Shown: in pieces, positions 9,247 to 18,803 of the stretch
Numbering within the stretch: position 1 is the first letter of the stretch
Layout of the letters: each line of letters begins with the position of its first letter
Origin: Barthelona sp. PAP020
Lineage: Eukaryota > Metamonada: BaSk clade
Reading direction: 5' to 3'
DNA: 43,684 bases
Assembly: GCA_040182905.1 (NCBI GenBank)
Contig: JARQWU010000060.1
Span: 1 to 43,684, forward strand
The notes under the pieces: model-generated
Database searches by the model: none
What the model was told of the DNA's origin: nothing
The model's input: only the letters and a program-made list of their open reading frames with translations
Translations under genes and position numbers: made by a program

Positions 9247-9991
9247 TTATTGTTCTTTTGTTTCTATTGAACCACCGATTGCTGAAGGCGAAGAAGGTTT
9301 CTTATAAGCACTATCTTTGTTCTCTTCTAAAGGGTTGTGAATTCTGAAACCGTATATTTTTGGTACATAAGGAATGAATTTTTTTTGTGGCTTGTATTTT
9401 GGAAACGTTAATAAGAATAAATGTGCAAAAGTGGTGCCAAAAAATGCACCATCAATTTGTTTGTATTTGTTGGCAGGGGGATTAAAAACTCTTTGACAAC
9501 GGGGACAAAATAACATTACAGCAGCCTGACCAACTGTATCTTTTAGCCCAATGGGTAATACAGGTTGATTTTCACACAATACACGAGGACACGTTCCGAA
9601 TTCCGAATTTTCAAATTTTTTTGCAGCAACTTCTAATCCTTTTCCTGTCAGCAAAAATCTTTGATGAATAAGACCATATAATAAAGATGCAGCTTCTGCA
9701 ATTTGACATATTATTTCTTGGGTTTGACTACTGTTTCCTAAATGTTAGTTATAAAAGATGAAACTAATTTTAAAAAATACGTTCAAATTTATCTAAAATA
9801 ACTGCTCTAGCTTCACGAAATCGATTTTGATTTGATAAACCTACAAGATTAAAATCATCTATAATATATTCTGTATCAACTTCAACAAAGAACTCGTGTC
9901 CTTTTCCAGAGCAAAACCACTTAATCCATGGTAATTTTTCATCATCAGCCATCAAGGAACAATCAAAAAAATGATACAATTGTGGATTCAT
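9247..9991 (-). CDS. CK2B: Casein kinase 2 regulatory subunit beta, two exons
   Basis: Exons 9781-9991 and 9247-9737 join in frame to a 233-residue CK2 beta, the dimeric regulatory subunit of the pleiotropic Ser/Thr kinase CK2. The first exon carries WIKWFCSGKGHEFFVEVD, the family start (human WISWFCGLRGNEFFCEVD). Across the junction runs the acceptor helix AASLLYGLIHQRFLLTGKG. The second exon carries the zinc finger with two cysteine pairs (CPRVLCENQP and FCPRCQRVF), then GAFFGTTFAHLFL and PKIYGFRIHNP. The ATG at 9991 is used; a second ATG 13 codons in (MADDEKL) would be closer to the usual length. The acidic loop expected between the helices is reduced. The gene is divergent from the 983-aa gene, with 205 bases between them. 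Confidence 0.93.
9738..9780 (-). other. 43-nt spliceosomal intron in CK2 beta
   Basis: On the minus strand the reading frame of CK2 beta stops just after a GTATTT donor and resumes after a TTTAG acceptor, with a branch-like ACTAAC shortly before the acceptor. Removing 43 bases splits one Arg codon after its first base and restores a protein that matches CK2 beta on both sides. The intron contains an in-frame stop and 43 is not a multiple of three, so unspliced RNA cannot make the protein. Confidence 0.88.
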
Positions 9992-10196
9992 TTTTTCTTT
10001 TTATTTATTTCTCAATAAAACAGTTGTGTTGTTGATTGATGTTTTTTTGATCAACTGTATTCAAAAGAAGGTGTTCTCCTTCAAGTGCAATATGTGTGAT
10101 TTTTCATATGTTTGTGTCTGTAACATGAAATTTAATAGCTTTTTACTCATATTTTGGGGTTTTTGGTGGATTAAAGTGCGTTTTATTTTTTGTTAA
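9992..10196. promoter_or_regulatory. Divergent promoter region, CK2 beta / 983-aa gene
   Basis: A 205-base gap between two start codons facing away from each other must hold both promoters. It is T-rich toward the plus-strand gene. No sequence element that I can name is present. Confidence 0.35.
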
Positions 10197-13148
10197 ATGA
10201 GTGAAACAGATGAAATGGACATCATTAGAAACAACGATTATGAACCCAAGTACGTACAATTATTGAATGAAGTCTTTGAAATATCATTATCAGGTCGTGA
10301 AGATTTTTCACATATTGAGAACGATGATCTATGCTTGAAATCTGATTTAAACTATTATTTCATGACGTTAGACTGTGTGTGTTGTATTGATTGTATTGAA
10401 AAGCATGGAATTGAAACATATGAACCTCCTTTATTTGTTGATTCATTCTGTACCTTTAGCATAGTCGACAAACTCAACAACTATAACAGAAATCAGACAT
10501 TGATTGATGATTTGAATGATAACTTTGAACATGAAATTAATCTTATTGTCACTTCAAATCTGCCCAAACAGTTTCTGTATGTTTTGTTGTATTTTATATC
10601 CGATGATAATCTAAGGCGCATTCTCTCTACCTACGAATTGCTGATCATTTTCAAGGATGTTCTCATAGAATCTTGGATGGTTGATAACATGGCAGTTATT
10701 TTTGAACATTCTTTTGAGACGTTGTTGAACAAATATGGCATTGACAGTGCATATTTTGAAGTTGCAAAGGAGTTGCTGGGTAAGTACTGTTCCAACGATA
10801 TCGTCAGTGTGCTAGTTAAAAAGATCATTGATATATGTGGGGTTTCGTATGAATCGATTGCTGAAAGTTCATTTTCTGAAGCTTTAAAGTTTAGTGATAT
10901 TGATTCCAGTGATTGTTTTGAAGAAAATGAACAGTCAATTGTGTATTTGTTGGGATGTCTGAATCTTGTTGATTTTTCCAAGTGGGACACTTCCCTTGAT
11001 GATTCAGGCAACTGTTTCTGGAAGTTATTGAATCTTTTTGAATTTCAGTACATTTCGTCCACTGAAATTCATTCAAATATTGCCCAATATTTCAAGAAAT
11101 ATGTGAGCTCACACAAAGGTACAGACGATGAGTTGATGGTTTGGATTGTTAGTCAGGTGAATAAATATGAAATTGATGATGTTGAATTTTGTTTGTGCTA
11201 TGAAGTCTTTGAAGGTATCTCTTATGATAATTGGGATTTAATACTGACAAACATCAACGAAACTTCTAACCTAATTAATTTATTCATGAAATCATCCATC
11301 TATTTGAACAGCCATTTTGAAGAATCAAAATATGTTTTTTTAGCCAATTTTATATCTCACACTGAAATTTCTCGACTTCCACTCTTTGTTAGTCCCCTGT
11401 TATCGACTGTTCTTGATGCAAGTAAGAAGGATAATTTGAATAAAATTGTCTTATTCTTTCAAATTTTGTTTACTGTTATTCAACCAAAATTTTGTGAATT
11501 GAAGATGGAAAATTTCAAGTTCTTTTTGAAACAATACCTGAAGACAAATGAATGTTTGATGCATTTAAATGAACTTTTGCATTTGGATTTATTTGATCCT
11601 TTTGGGCAGCCAAATAGACTGGATCCAACCGTAATTTTGAATCCTTCTACATACAAAGCTTTAAAACAAATGATGTTTGATTTGAAAATTCCAATTTCTT
11701 TTGAACTAGACGTTGATTTAGAAATGCTTCAATTCACTCATGAATATGTTATGACCAAGCTTGATTTTTTGTTGAACAACATTGAATCACTTGATGTTGA
11801 AAAAGTCCGTGCCTCAGGAATTGCTTTACTTTTTTTCAAGTATCTTGTTCTCTGTCAAATACATCTTGACAAGTCAAAATTTTTGTTTAACAATGAAGTG
11901 TTGAATGAATTATACGGCCGCATCCAATCAAAAGACCTTGAGGATGAAATTTTTGAAAAGTTGAAAGTTTCCAAAAGTTTGACTTTTTCCTCGAGCAAAA
12001 ATTTGACAAAACTTCCTAATTTTTTGAATATTCCTGAAATTTTGGATTTTTGTGGAAAAAGTATTGAAAACAAGTGTGGGTTTTGTCAGAAGAAATTTAT
12101 TGATTCTCCTTGCATTGTTTATTTTGTTAGTCATGAACCAAATTATTCACATATTATTGGAACCAGTGATATTGTATCAAAGGTTACACCTATCTTTGAG
12201 TTATATCACAATGGATGTGTTATTGAACCGTCTTATTCCAAATTTATCAAACTCAGCAGTAAAAGATATATCATACCATTGTCTGCCCTTCGTTTTAAGG
12301 GATTTAAACGAAATGAATCTTTGAAACATTTGATTTCTGTTATTTTTACTGAGGCTGCAAATCAGTGGTCTGCTGCCATTTTTGAGCAGCCTTCAAAGCA
12401 GATTAAAAGTTTCATGATGATGTTATTCAAGACTATCAATCCTATTACCACTCAAAAACAATCAATTTTGGACGCTTTTATTCTTGACATGAAAGCAGGT
12501 GTCAACAAGGATATACTGTTTTCTAATCTTTTTAGGAGTTTGAAGAGTTTCCAAACGATTCACAAAGTTCAAGTTTTACATGCAATTATGGTGTTTTATT
12601 CCATCTTTTTCGATGAAATATATCCAATTATAAGAACAAATGAAACAGAGATTGAATTTTTGAAGAGAATGTTGGATTATTTTTCTTCCACTTTTTATTC
12701 CTTATCAGAGTGTCCAATGACCTTCAAAGACAGTCTTTTGATTCCTTATTACACTTTTGATGATGAATTTGAAAAGATTTTCAGATTACCTCGTGTATTT
12801 TCTTATCCACAAAATCTTGTTGTTGATCTTCTGTTGAATTTTCAATTTATTAGTTGTTTGAACATCAGCTCTCATCATGAACTGACTAATGATGAGTTTG
12901 TTCGTTTGGGACAAAGTAGTGGAATTTTACCCGACAAAACCTTTTCAACTGGCAGATTCCGATCTACCATAAGATTGCCTGTCTTTTCAGATCCAAATTT
13001 GAAAAATCAAAACACCTGTAATTTTTGCTTGTATGATGAGGCAATGAATATCAAAAAAGATTTATTGGAGAAGCTTTACCATTTACATTTCAGTTTCATG
13101 GTGGAGAGTGATATTGATAGTCTGGCTAATTTTATTGTTTTAGAATAG
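10197..13148 (+). CDS. Large orphan protein, 983 aa, with Cys pairs
   Basis: An uninterrupted 983-residue frame, acidic and mostly helical in composition, with no signal peptide and no membrane span. I do not recognise it. Residues 620-670 hold the only metal-binding look: a CGFCQKKF pair, a hydrophobic strand and, about 40 residues later, YHNGC, a C-x-x-C...H-x-x-C order that resembles the treble-clef fingers found at the ends of tethering proteins such as VPS39 and VPS8, though here it is internal. Two more pairs, VCCIDC near residue 61 and NTCNFC near 940, could add to it. The rest, rich in Phe/Leu/Ile/Asn, could be alpha-solenoid. It converges with the VPS8-like gene, which lacks its own terminal RING. 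Any trafficking role is speculation; the coding status is firm because of length and ordinary codon use. Confidence 0.85.
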   Translation: MSETDEMDIIRNNDYEPKYVQLLNEVFEISLSGREDFSHIENDDLCLKSDLNYYFMTLDCVCCIDCIEKHGIETYEPPLFVDSFCTFSIVDKLNNYNRNQTLIDDLNDNFEHEINLIVTSNLPKQFLYVLLYFISDDNLRRILSTYELLIIFKDVLIESWMVDNMAVIFEHSFETLLNKYGIDSAYFEVAKELLGKYCSNDIVSVLVKKIIDICGVSYESIAESSFSEALKFSDIDSSDCFEENEQSIVYLLGCLNLVDFSKWDTSLDDSGNCFWKLLNLFEFQYISSTEIHSNIAQYFKKYVSSHKGTDDELMVWIVSQVNKYEIDDVEFCLCYEVFEGISYDNWDLILTNINETSNLINLFMKSSIYLNSHFEESKYVFLANFISHTEISRLPLFVSPLLSTVLDASKKDNLNKIVLFFQILFTVIQPKFCELKMENFKFFLKQYLKTNECLMHLNELLHLDLFDPFGQPNRLDPTVILNPSTYKALKQMMFDLKIPISFELDVDLEMLQFTHEYVMTKLDFLLNNIESLDVEKVRASGIALLFFKYLVLCQIHLDKSKFLFNNEVLNELYGRIQSKDLEDEIFEKLKVSKSLTFSSSKNLTKLPNFLNIPEILDFCGKSIENKCGFCQKKFIDSPCIVYFVSHEPNYSHIIGTSDIVSKVTPIFELYHNGCVIEPSYSKFIKLSSKRYIIPLSALRFKGFKRNESLKHLISVIFTEAANQWSAAIFEQPSKQIKSFMMMLFKTINPITTQKQSILDAFILDMKAGVNKDILFSNLFRSLKSFQTIHKVQVLHAIMVFYSIFFDEIYPIIRTNETEIEFLKRMLDYFSSTFYSLSECPMTFKDSLLIPYYTFDDEFEKIFRLPRVFSYPQNLVVDLLLNFQFISCLNISSHHELTNDEFVRLGQSSGILPDKTFSTGRFRSTIRLPVFSDPNLKNQNTCNFCLYDEAMNIKKDLLEKLYHLHFSFMVESDIDSLANFIVLE

Positions 13149-13470
13149 GCTCTTTGCCTTGTGATGTTTGTGCCTTATTCGTGATTTTAGTTCTGGTTCA
13201 AGAGAGTTTGTGAACATTTGTAAATGTACTTTTTCTTTTTCTTTCTTGATTTTTTAACAATTGTTGCGGTATTATTGGGTGTAATTGGGACCTCCTCCTT
13301 TCTCTTTCAATGTAAAAAAGTGAAGAAGTTGCTTATTTCAAAAAAAAAAAAAATATCCACAAATTTATAAGGTTTAAAGTTTATCAACACCACACAAAAT
13401 TGTACCACATCGAAATTGGAGTTGCTGCTTTCGTATACAAATAACCACTACCGTATTTTATTTATTTACA
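13149..13470. other. Intergenic gap between convergent 3' ends
   Basis: The gap of 322 bases joins the 3' ends of the 983-aa and VPS8-like genes. It contains a run of about 14 A near 13340 and T-rich tracts, suitable for polyadenylation on both strands. I see no gene, repeat or RNA in it. Confidence 0.5.
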
Positions 13471-16400
13471 TCATGTCAAAGTGGGTTGCAAATTTACATT
13501 GCTCATTTTGAGCCTGCTATCTCTATTTTTTCTTCTGACAGCTGTGTGTGAAACCACATTGTTTTTAATGTTCTTTCTTTCACGCAAGTTTCTATTCAAA
13601 CCTTTTTCATCTTTGAATTCAACATCATCTTTTAAATTGGCCTCCACATTGTTGTTTGTATTGGATAAAAACACACCTTTCTTTAGTTCAACAGCGTTGG
13701 CGTTGTGAATTGATGAGATGTCATTGGCTAATAGTTTGTTGACTAAAAATGTCATATTTTTCATTTCATTGTGATCAACAAGCATACCATTAATAATTGG
13801 CAAAAATACAGGCAAAGACATTTGTGAGAAACGATTAAACACCTCTTCCAACAGTAAATTATTGGTTGTAAAAGGAACAGCTCTTTGAATCAACGCAGAA
13901 ACCTGTGTCGAATACCATTTTTCAACTGCTTTGTGATGCTTCTTTCTTAAACTCTGATTGTGTTCAATAGAATACTTGATTTCCATGAAAGACAACAACA
14001 ATAAAGAAATCAACTCAATCCAGAGAGAGAACGTGGCCCCGTTGGGAATGTTATCTTCAGGATACTCAGAATGACGAATACAAAACTTGCAAACATCCAT
14101 TAGCTCCACCTCAAAAATAGATAAATTCCGGTAAATGCAGTTAAAAGTTTTCAAAGTTTTCAAATTTTCAAACTTCTTGCTCAGCATCTCAAATCTTAAA
14201 GTTTTAGCTGTTTTAACATCACCCATACGCTCACTCACATAAGCTTGACAATTTACACAATTGTAATTTTGCGAAATGATCAGAACATTCTCGAAATTTT
14301 TCAAAACTTTTGTGACATTGATCAAAAACTCTGAAGATAAGTGGCGGGTGGTTTCACTTTCACACAACAACTGAAACTGAAATTCAACAATTTCAGGTAT
14401 CAACAAAATAGATGTGAGGGAAAGTTCTTTGCAATTAGATGAAAAATGTTTAAATCCCAACGAAGTATCGGGGAAGGTATCTATGGAGGGTAAACTGGGA
14501 ATTTGTTTTGTTGTGTTTAAAAATCTGTAGAGATGGGAATCGTCTCTGGCCTTCTTAAAAAGAATTCTTAATTTATCATTGTCGAACTTTTCCTTTTCTA
14601 AATAACAGTACAAAAGCACTTCTGGAATTTCTTTCACCAGTAACCCTGCCAATGCCCCATTTAGGTGTTTGACAAAGATAGTATCAACATATTCATCAAA
14701 CACATCTAATTTATGTACTAATGTGATATTGTCAAAATTTGTCACAAAGGAGTTGATCATTTGCTTGATGTTTGATGATGAATGATATTTGAAGGTAACA
14801 ACGTTGCTTCTCAATGCAAAGTCAAAAAGCATCAACTCAAACAAGCTTCTATTCTTAACATCATCACATTCATTCAAATGCTTTTCCAAGGTTGAAATAA
14901 GTTCTTGATAGTCAAAAAACATGAAGGGCATATCACTGAGATACTTGGAGTAAATCAAAATACAGTCGCTTATACGATGTTTTGATGCATAAGAGAGAAT
15001 AACTGAACAGTCTTCAACTGAAACACTAGGCTTATTGAGTAAATGTAAAGTGACAAAGACTTCATATGCTATTTTTCCCATCGCTTCATCATCTAACAAT
15101 TCTCGGCAGAGATCTGGATTGTTCCCACTATAACTAGTACATAAAGCAAGCTTGGGATAATTTTCAAGAAGAAAACCAACATAACTAGAGTCTAACATCG
15201 TCATTAAACCACTGATAGGTATGTTGCATAACAAAGCCAGCCTAGTTTGAACAGAATTGAACAAAGGGCATAATTTAGCATCAGGAACCGTATTTCGAAC
15301 CATTACTGTTGTGTCCAGGATTGTTTTAATATTTTTACCAGCATAAAAAGCTTTTAAGAGTGGAATCATCAGGCTATTTGACTTCCAAGCCTTAAGAATT
15401 TCAATAATAAGTGAATTGCGGAATTTCTCGGGAAACTTTTCAAACAAATGGAAATATGAAGCAGGCGCGTCAACATTATTTATCAGTAAATGAGCAACCT
15501 CTTCAGTATATCCAAACTCATCAATAATCTCCAACATATGTTCATTATGCAAAAAAAGAATAATATCTACAACAATTGGAAGGCTATTCTGCTCTATTAG
15601 ATAGGGAAATATTGTGCCAAAAAGGAAACTGGATCTGTTCAAAAGAACAGAGAAATAAGAGACAAAGTAAATTTCATGTGTAGTAGAATCAAGCATCATT
15701 TCTGATGAATAAAGAGGAAAACTAAGGAACTCTTCATGGGTCAATTTGTCTTGCTGTAAACTCTCTCCGGATTTTTCTTCTTCCTTCACACCATCTTGAT
15801 CCATTGCCTTATGTTCAATTTTGTTTGAAAAACTAACTATACTTTCAAAGTGTTTGAAAAGCACAGTTTCCACCAATTTGTCGTATTCTAAAGGAGAAAC
15901 TCGGCTAAATTGATTTATAATAACTCTAGAAGTCTGGCTTTGTAAAGAAATCGTGGAACAAGAATGATCTGCCTCATTAATACTCTTTTCATCAAACTTT
16001 GAACTGTTGTCTTCAATCAAAACCTTCGAATCCTTAATCATCAAACAAGCAGTGTATGCTTCACTCCACTTTTGTGCTTTAACAAATTCTAGAGTTTCCA
16101 TAACCACGTTTGTTATTGACAATCTTTCAATACTTTGGTTTTTGTAAAGAATAAAGACATTATCTCCAAAACTGCAGATGTTTTCACCATAACTAATAAT
16201 GCTTGTGCTGGTTGGTGGTTTCATCAAAACTGGAACACGATACTTGGCACGAACAATGCTGTTGAGTTCACATTCGTTACACACTTCAAAATTTACATTA
16301 TCAACAAATAGAATCACGAATTTATCTCCTTCACCTATTCTTTTCAAAACACACAGATTTAAACTGTCTTTAAGAACAGTAGAACAGACAAAACTATTCT

Positions 16401-17919
16401 TTGTATCGTTTATGTTTATTGAATGAAGCTTAGTCAGGCTATACGACTCAATATACTGATTCTCTTGGTTCAACCCAAGGTAATTGCCTAAATTGACAGT
16501 CTTGAAAGTATTGTCAAAAGCAAGAGGTTTTTCTGTGCTTATTTTAAGTATATAAATGCGATAGGGAAACGTCAAGCTCATTTTCAATCCTTCTTCATCT
16601 TTCCACAAGCAGCAACTACAAATGCTCGTTAACAATACATGGTCCTTAAATTTATCAGTGAATTCCTCGTTGAAACAACAATCAACAGGCTGCTCTAACG
16701 GACATACAAAATCAATATTCAAATCACCCTTGATTTTGATTAAACAAAAATGAGAAGAGGTAATAAATGCAATATATTCATCATTAACAGCAAGGCCAAT
16801 ACAAAAGCCAAATCTTTCAGTTGAATAGATGCATTCAACAACCAATTTACGTTTTCCAAACAGAGAAGGCACAAAAGAGCATGTCCATATTGTGCCATTG
16901 GCGGTTTTCAATAGAAAGACCAAATCACCTGATGATGTCATAGGTAATTTAAAAATATCATATATGACAGTTTGAACTGGAAGCTGACAATTACCACACA
17001 CAACATTTGCTCTGAGATCAAAGAGAAGCAATTTTCCCATTCCTCCACTAAACAGTAAATAAGCTGTTGATTTCTGTGGTTTCACGATACAGATAGAAGT
17101 GATTTGTGGAATTTGATTTTCAAACAATTGTTTATACTTTTCAGTTTTGTATGAATAAAGAAAAGCACTGCCTTTAGTTGTCCCAACAACCAGATACTCA
17201 TCAAACGCAGCAATGGCACAAAAATCTTCTGGTTTTACCTTTGGATCATTGTTTTCAGTTATAGGCAATTTAAAAGGTACATCCAACAAGTTACGTGATA
17301 CTGAATCTAAGTCCAGAGTGTGTAAACAATGGTTTTTAGGTTTTGTATAGACATCAGCCTCAAATATCAACTCTTTTGGCTCAACAGTTAAGTCCGGTAT
17401 TTTTTCTTCCAAAACTTTGACCTCTTCTTCGTAGAACTCATCTAATTGTGCTTCCAAATCAAGCACACGATTTTCTTCTAACTTCAGATTAAAACTTGAC
17501 TGACTGTCAACGAAATTCATGTATTCTTCGGTTTCTACATCAGAACATTCAGAAAAAATATCAGATATGTCTGATAACCTCTCAATCTCTTCAATTTCAT
17601 CGTCAGACAGCAATAAGTCATCAATATTCAGCATTGAGGACGCTTCCACATTGGGAATAATATCATCACTTTGTAACAAATCACTGATCACTGAAGAAGT
17701 AACATATTTTGGTGTATTTGTTGTTGTTTCGGAAACAATTTCAGGTTCATCTTCAATAATATCAATTAAATCAAAACTGGTAATCTCTTCATCCTTATTT
17801 TTATGAGAATTGTCAACATTAAGAACTTCAAGCTCATCATCATCAAATAAATCGTTTAATGTGGTAGGAACTTCATAGCGTACAGAACTTCTTTTTGTTT
17901 GGGTTTCATTCTGAGACAT
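13471..17919 (-). CDS. VPS8-like vacuolar sorting protein (CORVET)
   Basis: A 1482-residue protein. Residues 1-185 are acidic and disordered. Residues 190-620 have the look of a beta-propeller of weak WD repeats (AIAAFDEYLVVGTTKGSAFLY, LFSGGMGKLLLFDLR, IGLAVNDEYIAFITSS), and the remainder is long alpha-solenoid, as in the HOPS/CORVET tethers. A helix with QKWSEAYTACLM follows the propeller where VPS8 has its Y-x-E-A-L-x-L-A helix. VPS8 is the Rab5-binding subunit of the CORVET endosome tether. The end is basic (RNLRERKNIKNN...RRKNRDSRLK) and, unlike most VPS8 proteins, shows no C-terminal RING. VPS41 or another tether of the same architecture is the alternative. It is divergent from UNC50, with only 68 bases between the start codons. 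Confidence 0.5.
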   Translation of the reverse strand: MSQNETQTKRSSVRYEVPTTLNDLFDDDELEVLNVDNSHKNKDEEITSFDLIDIIEDEPEIVSETTTNTPKYVTSSVISDLLQSDDIIPNVEASSMLNIDDLLLSDDEIEEIERLSDISDIFSECSDVETEEYMNFVDSQSSFNLKLEENRVLDLEAQLDEFYEEEVKVLEEKIPDLTVEPKELIFEADVYTKPKNHCLHTLDLDSVSRNLLDVPFKLPITENNDPKVKPEDFCAIAAFDEYLVVGTTKGSAFLYSYKTEKYKQLFENQIPQITSICIVKPQKSTAYLLFSGGMGKLLLFDLRANVVCGNCQLPVQTVIYDIFKLPMTSSGDLVFLLKTANGTIWTCSFVPSLFGKRKLVVECIYSTERFGFCIGLAVNDEYIAFITSSHFCLIKIKGDLNIDFVCPLEQPVDCCFNEEFTDKFKDHVLLTSICSCCLWKDEEGLKMSLTFPYRIYILKISTEKPLAFDNTFKTVNLGNYLGLNQENQYIESYSLTKLHSININDTKNSFVCSTVLKDSLNLCVLKRIGEGDKFVILFVDNVNFEVCNECELNSIVRAKYRVPVLMKPPTSTSIISYGENICSFGDNVFILYKNQSIERLSITNVVMETLEFVKAQKWSEAYTACLMIKDSKVLIEDNSSKFDEKSINEADHSCSTISLQSQTSRVIINQFSRVSPLEYDKLVETVLFKHFESIVSFSNKIEHKAMDQDGVKEEEKSGESLQQDKLTHEEFLSFPLYSSEMMLDSTTHEIYFVSYFSVLLNRSSFLFGTIFPYLIEQNSLPIVVDIILFLHNEHMLEIIDEFGYTEEVAHLLINNVDAPASYFHLFEKFPEKFRNSLIIEILKAWKSNSLMIPLLKAFYAGKNIKTILDTTVMVRNTVPDAKLCPLFNSVQTRLALLCNIPISGLMTMLDSSYVGFLLENYPKLALCTSYSGNNPDLCRELLDDEAMGKIAYEVFVTLHLLNKPSVSVEDCSVILSYASKHRISDCILIYSKYLSDMPFMFFDYQELISTLEKHLNECDDVKNRSLFELMLFDFALRSNVVTFKYHSSSNIKQMINSFVTNFDNITLVHKLDVFDEYVDTIFVKHLNGALAGLLVKEIPEVLLYCYLEKEKFDNDKLRILFKKARDDSHLYRFLNTTKQIPSLPSIDTFPDTSLGFKHFSSNCKELSLTSILLIPEIVEFQFQLLCESETTRHLSSEFLINVTKVLKNFENVLIISQNYNCVNCQAYVSERMGDVKTAKTLRFEMLSKKFENLKTLKTFNCIYRNLSIFEVELMDVCKFCIRHSEYPEDNIPNGATFSLWIELISLLLLSFMEIKYSIEHNQSLRKKHHKAVEKWYSTQVSALIQRAVPFTTNNLLLEEVFNRFSQMSLPVFLPIINGMLVDHNEMKNMTFLVNKLLANDISSIHNANAVELKKGVFLSNTNNNVEANLKDDVEFKDEKGLNRNLRERKNIKNNVVSHTAVRRKNRDSRLKMSNVNLQPTLT

Positions 17920-17987
17920 TTTCCATGGACATAAAAAATGAGTTTGTCTTTCTTTTAATATTGTGATATATTTTTCGGTTTTTATTG
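17920..17987. promoter_or_regulatory. 68-bp divergent promoter, VPS8-like / UNC50
   Basis: Only 68 bases separate the start codons of two outward-facing genes, both for membrane traffic. Both promoters and both 5' leaders must fit in or overlap this gap. It is T-rich on the plus strand; I see no named element. Confidence 0.4.
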
Positions 17988-18707
17988 ATGGAAAGAGGTT
18001 TAAGTTCTAATTTACACAATGTGAGTATTTTTCAAGGCAATTTATGGGAGGATTTGGCTTTGCCATATTTTTGGGATGTAATTTGGATTATTACAAATCC
18101 CGCAGCCTTTTTTCGTTCAACAGCTGTTGTCAATAAGGAAACAAGAAACAGATGGCACAGGGGAAATTATTCTTTCTACATTTTTGAAGCTGTATTGATA
18201 GGATTAATTGCTATTGGTTGGACAATTGCAACAAAATTTTCGTTATTGAATGCTATTTTTGTGGGTGTTATCTGCAGTGGTTTTGTATATATTGGTTTTG
18301 GAATTTTGTTGAGTATCGTTTTGTCAACTGTAATTAACACTTATTTTTTGAAGCCACAACAAGGATTTGCTTCTAAACAACAATTTTCTAAAATATTTGC
18401 GTTTGATTTACATAGCAACGCATTTATTGCCATTCTTTTGGATATTGGTTTAGGATCATTAATTTTCTTACCATTAATCGGGAACTATAATATTTTGGGA
18501 AGGTTTTTAGCCAATGGTTTATATTTTGGAGCAATTTTCCATTATTTTTACATATACACTGAATTTTTGAAGATCATTCCTTTTATCGCTTTAAACATTC
18601 ATCGCTGTAGACAGGTAGTTTTGTTGGTTGCTGCATTTTTGTCATTGCTGATTACTTTATCTGGTGGGAACATGGTTCTTGCCGTTGCAAGTATAATATT
18701 ACCATAG
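17988..18707 (+). CDS. UNC50: UNC-50 family Golgi membrane protein
   Basis: A 239-residue integral membrane protein with about five spans. The sequence follows UNC-50/GMH1: an N-terminal FWDVIWIITNPAAFFR (human has LYLFTSPQRVYRN), then WHRGN, hydrophobic spans, KPQQGFAS, and the diagnostic FAFDLHSNAF (human YAFDVHLNAF), followed by NGLYFGAIFHYFYIY and LPF-like FLKIIPFI. UNC-50 sits in Golgi membranes, interacts genetically with Arf-GEFs in yeast and is needed for traffic of some receptors in animals. The longest frame opens at a TTG one codon upstream; ATG 17988 is used. The NPL4 gene follows on the same strand after 96 bases. Confidence 0.85.
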   Translation: MERGLSSNLHNVSIFQGNLWEDLALPYFWDVIWIITNPAAFFRSTAVVNKETRNRWHRGNYSFYIFEAVLIGLIAIGWTIATKFSLLNAIFVGVICSGFVYIGFGILLSIVLSTVINTYFLKPQQGFASKQQFSKIFAFDLHSNAFIAILLDIGLGSLIFLPLIGNYNILGRFLANGLYFGAIFHYFYIYTEFLKIIPFIALNIHRCRQVVLLVAAFLSLLITLSGGNMVLAVASIILP

Positions 18708-18803
18708 TTGTCTTTTCTAATACTGATTCTACTGAGTTGTAACTGTATTTGAGATTGCTGTCAAGCAATAAATTGTGATTATTTTTTTTTTTGCAATTAA
18801 AAA

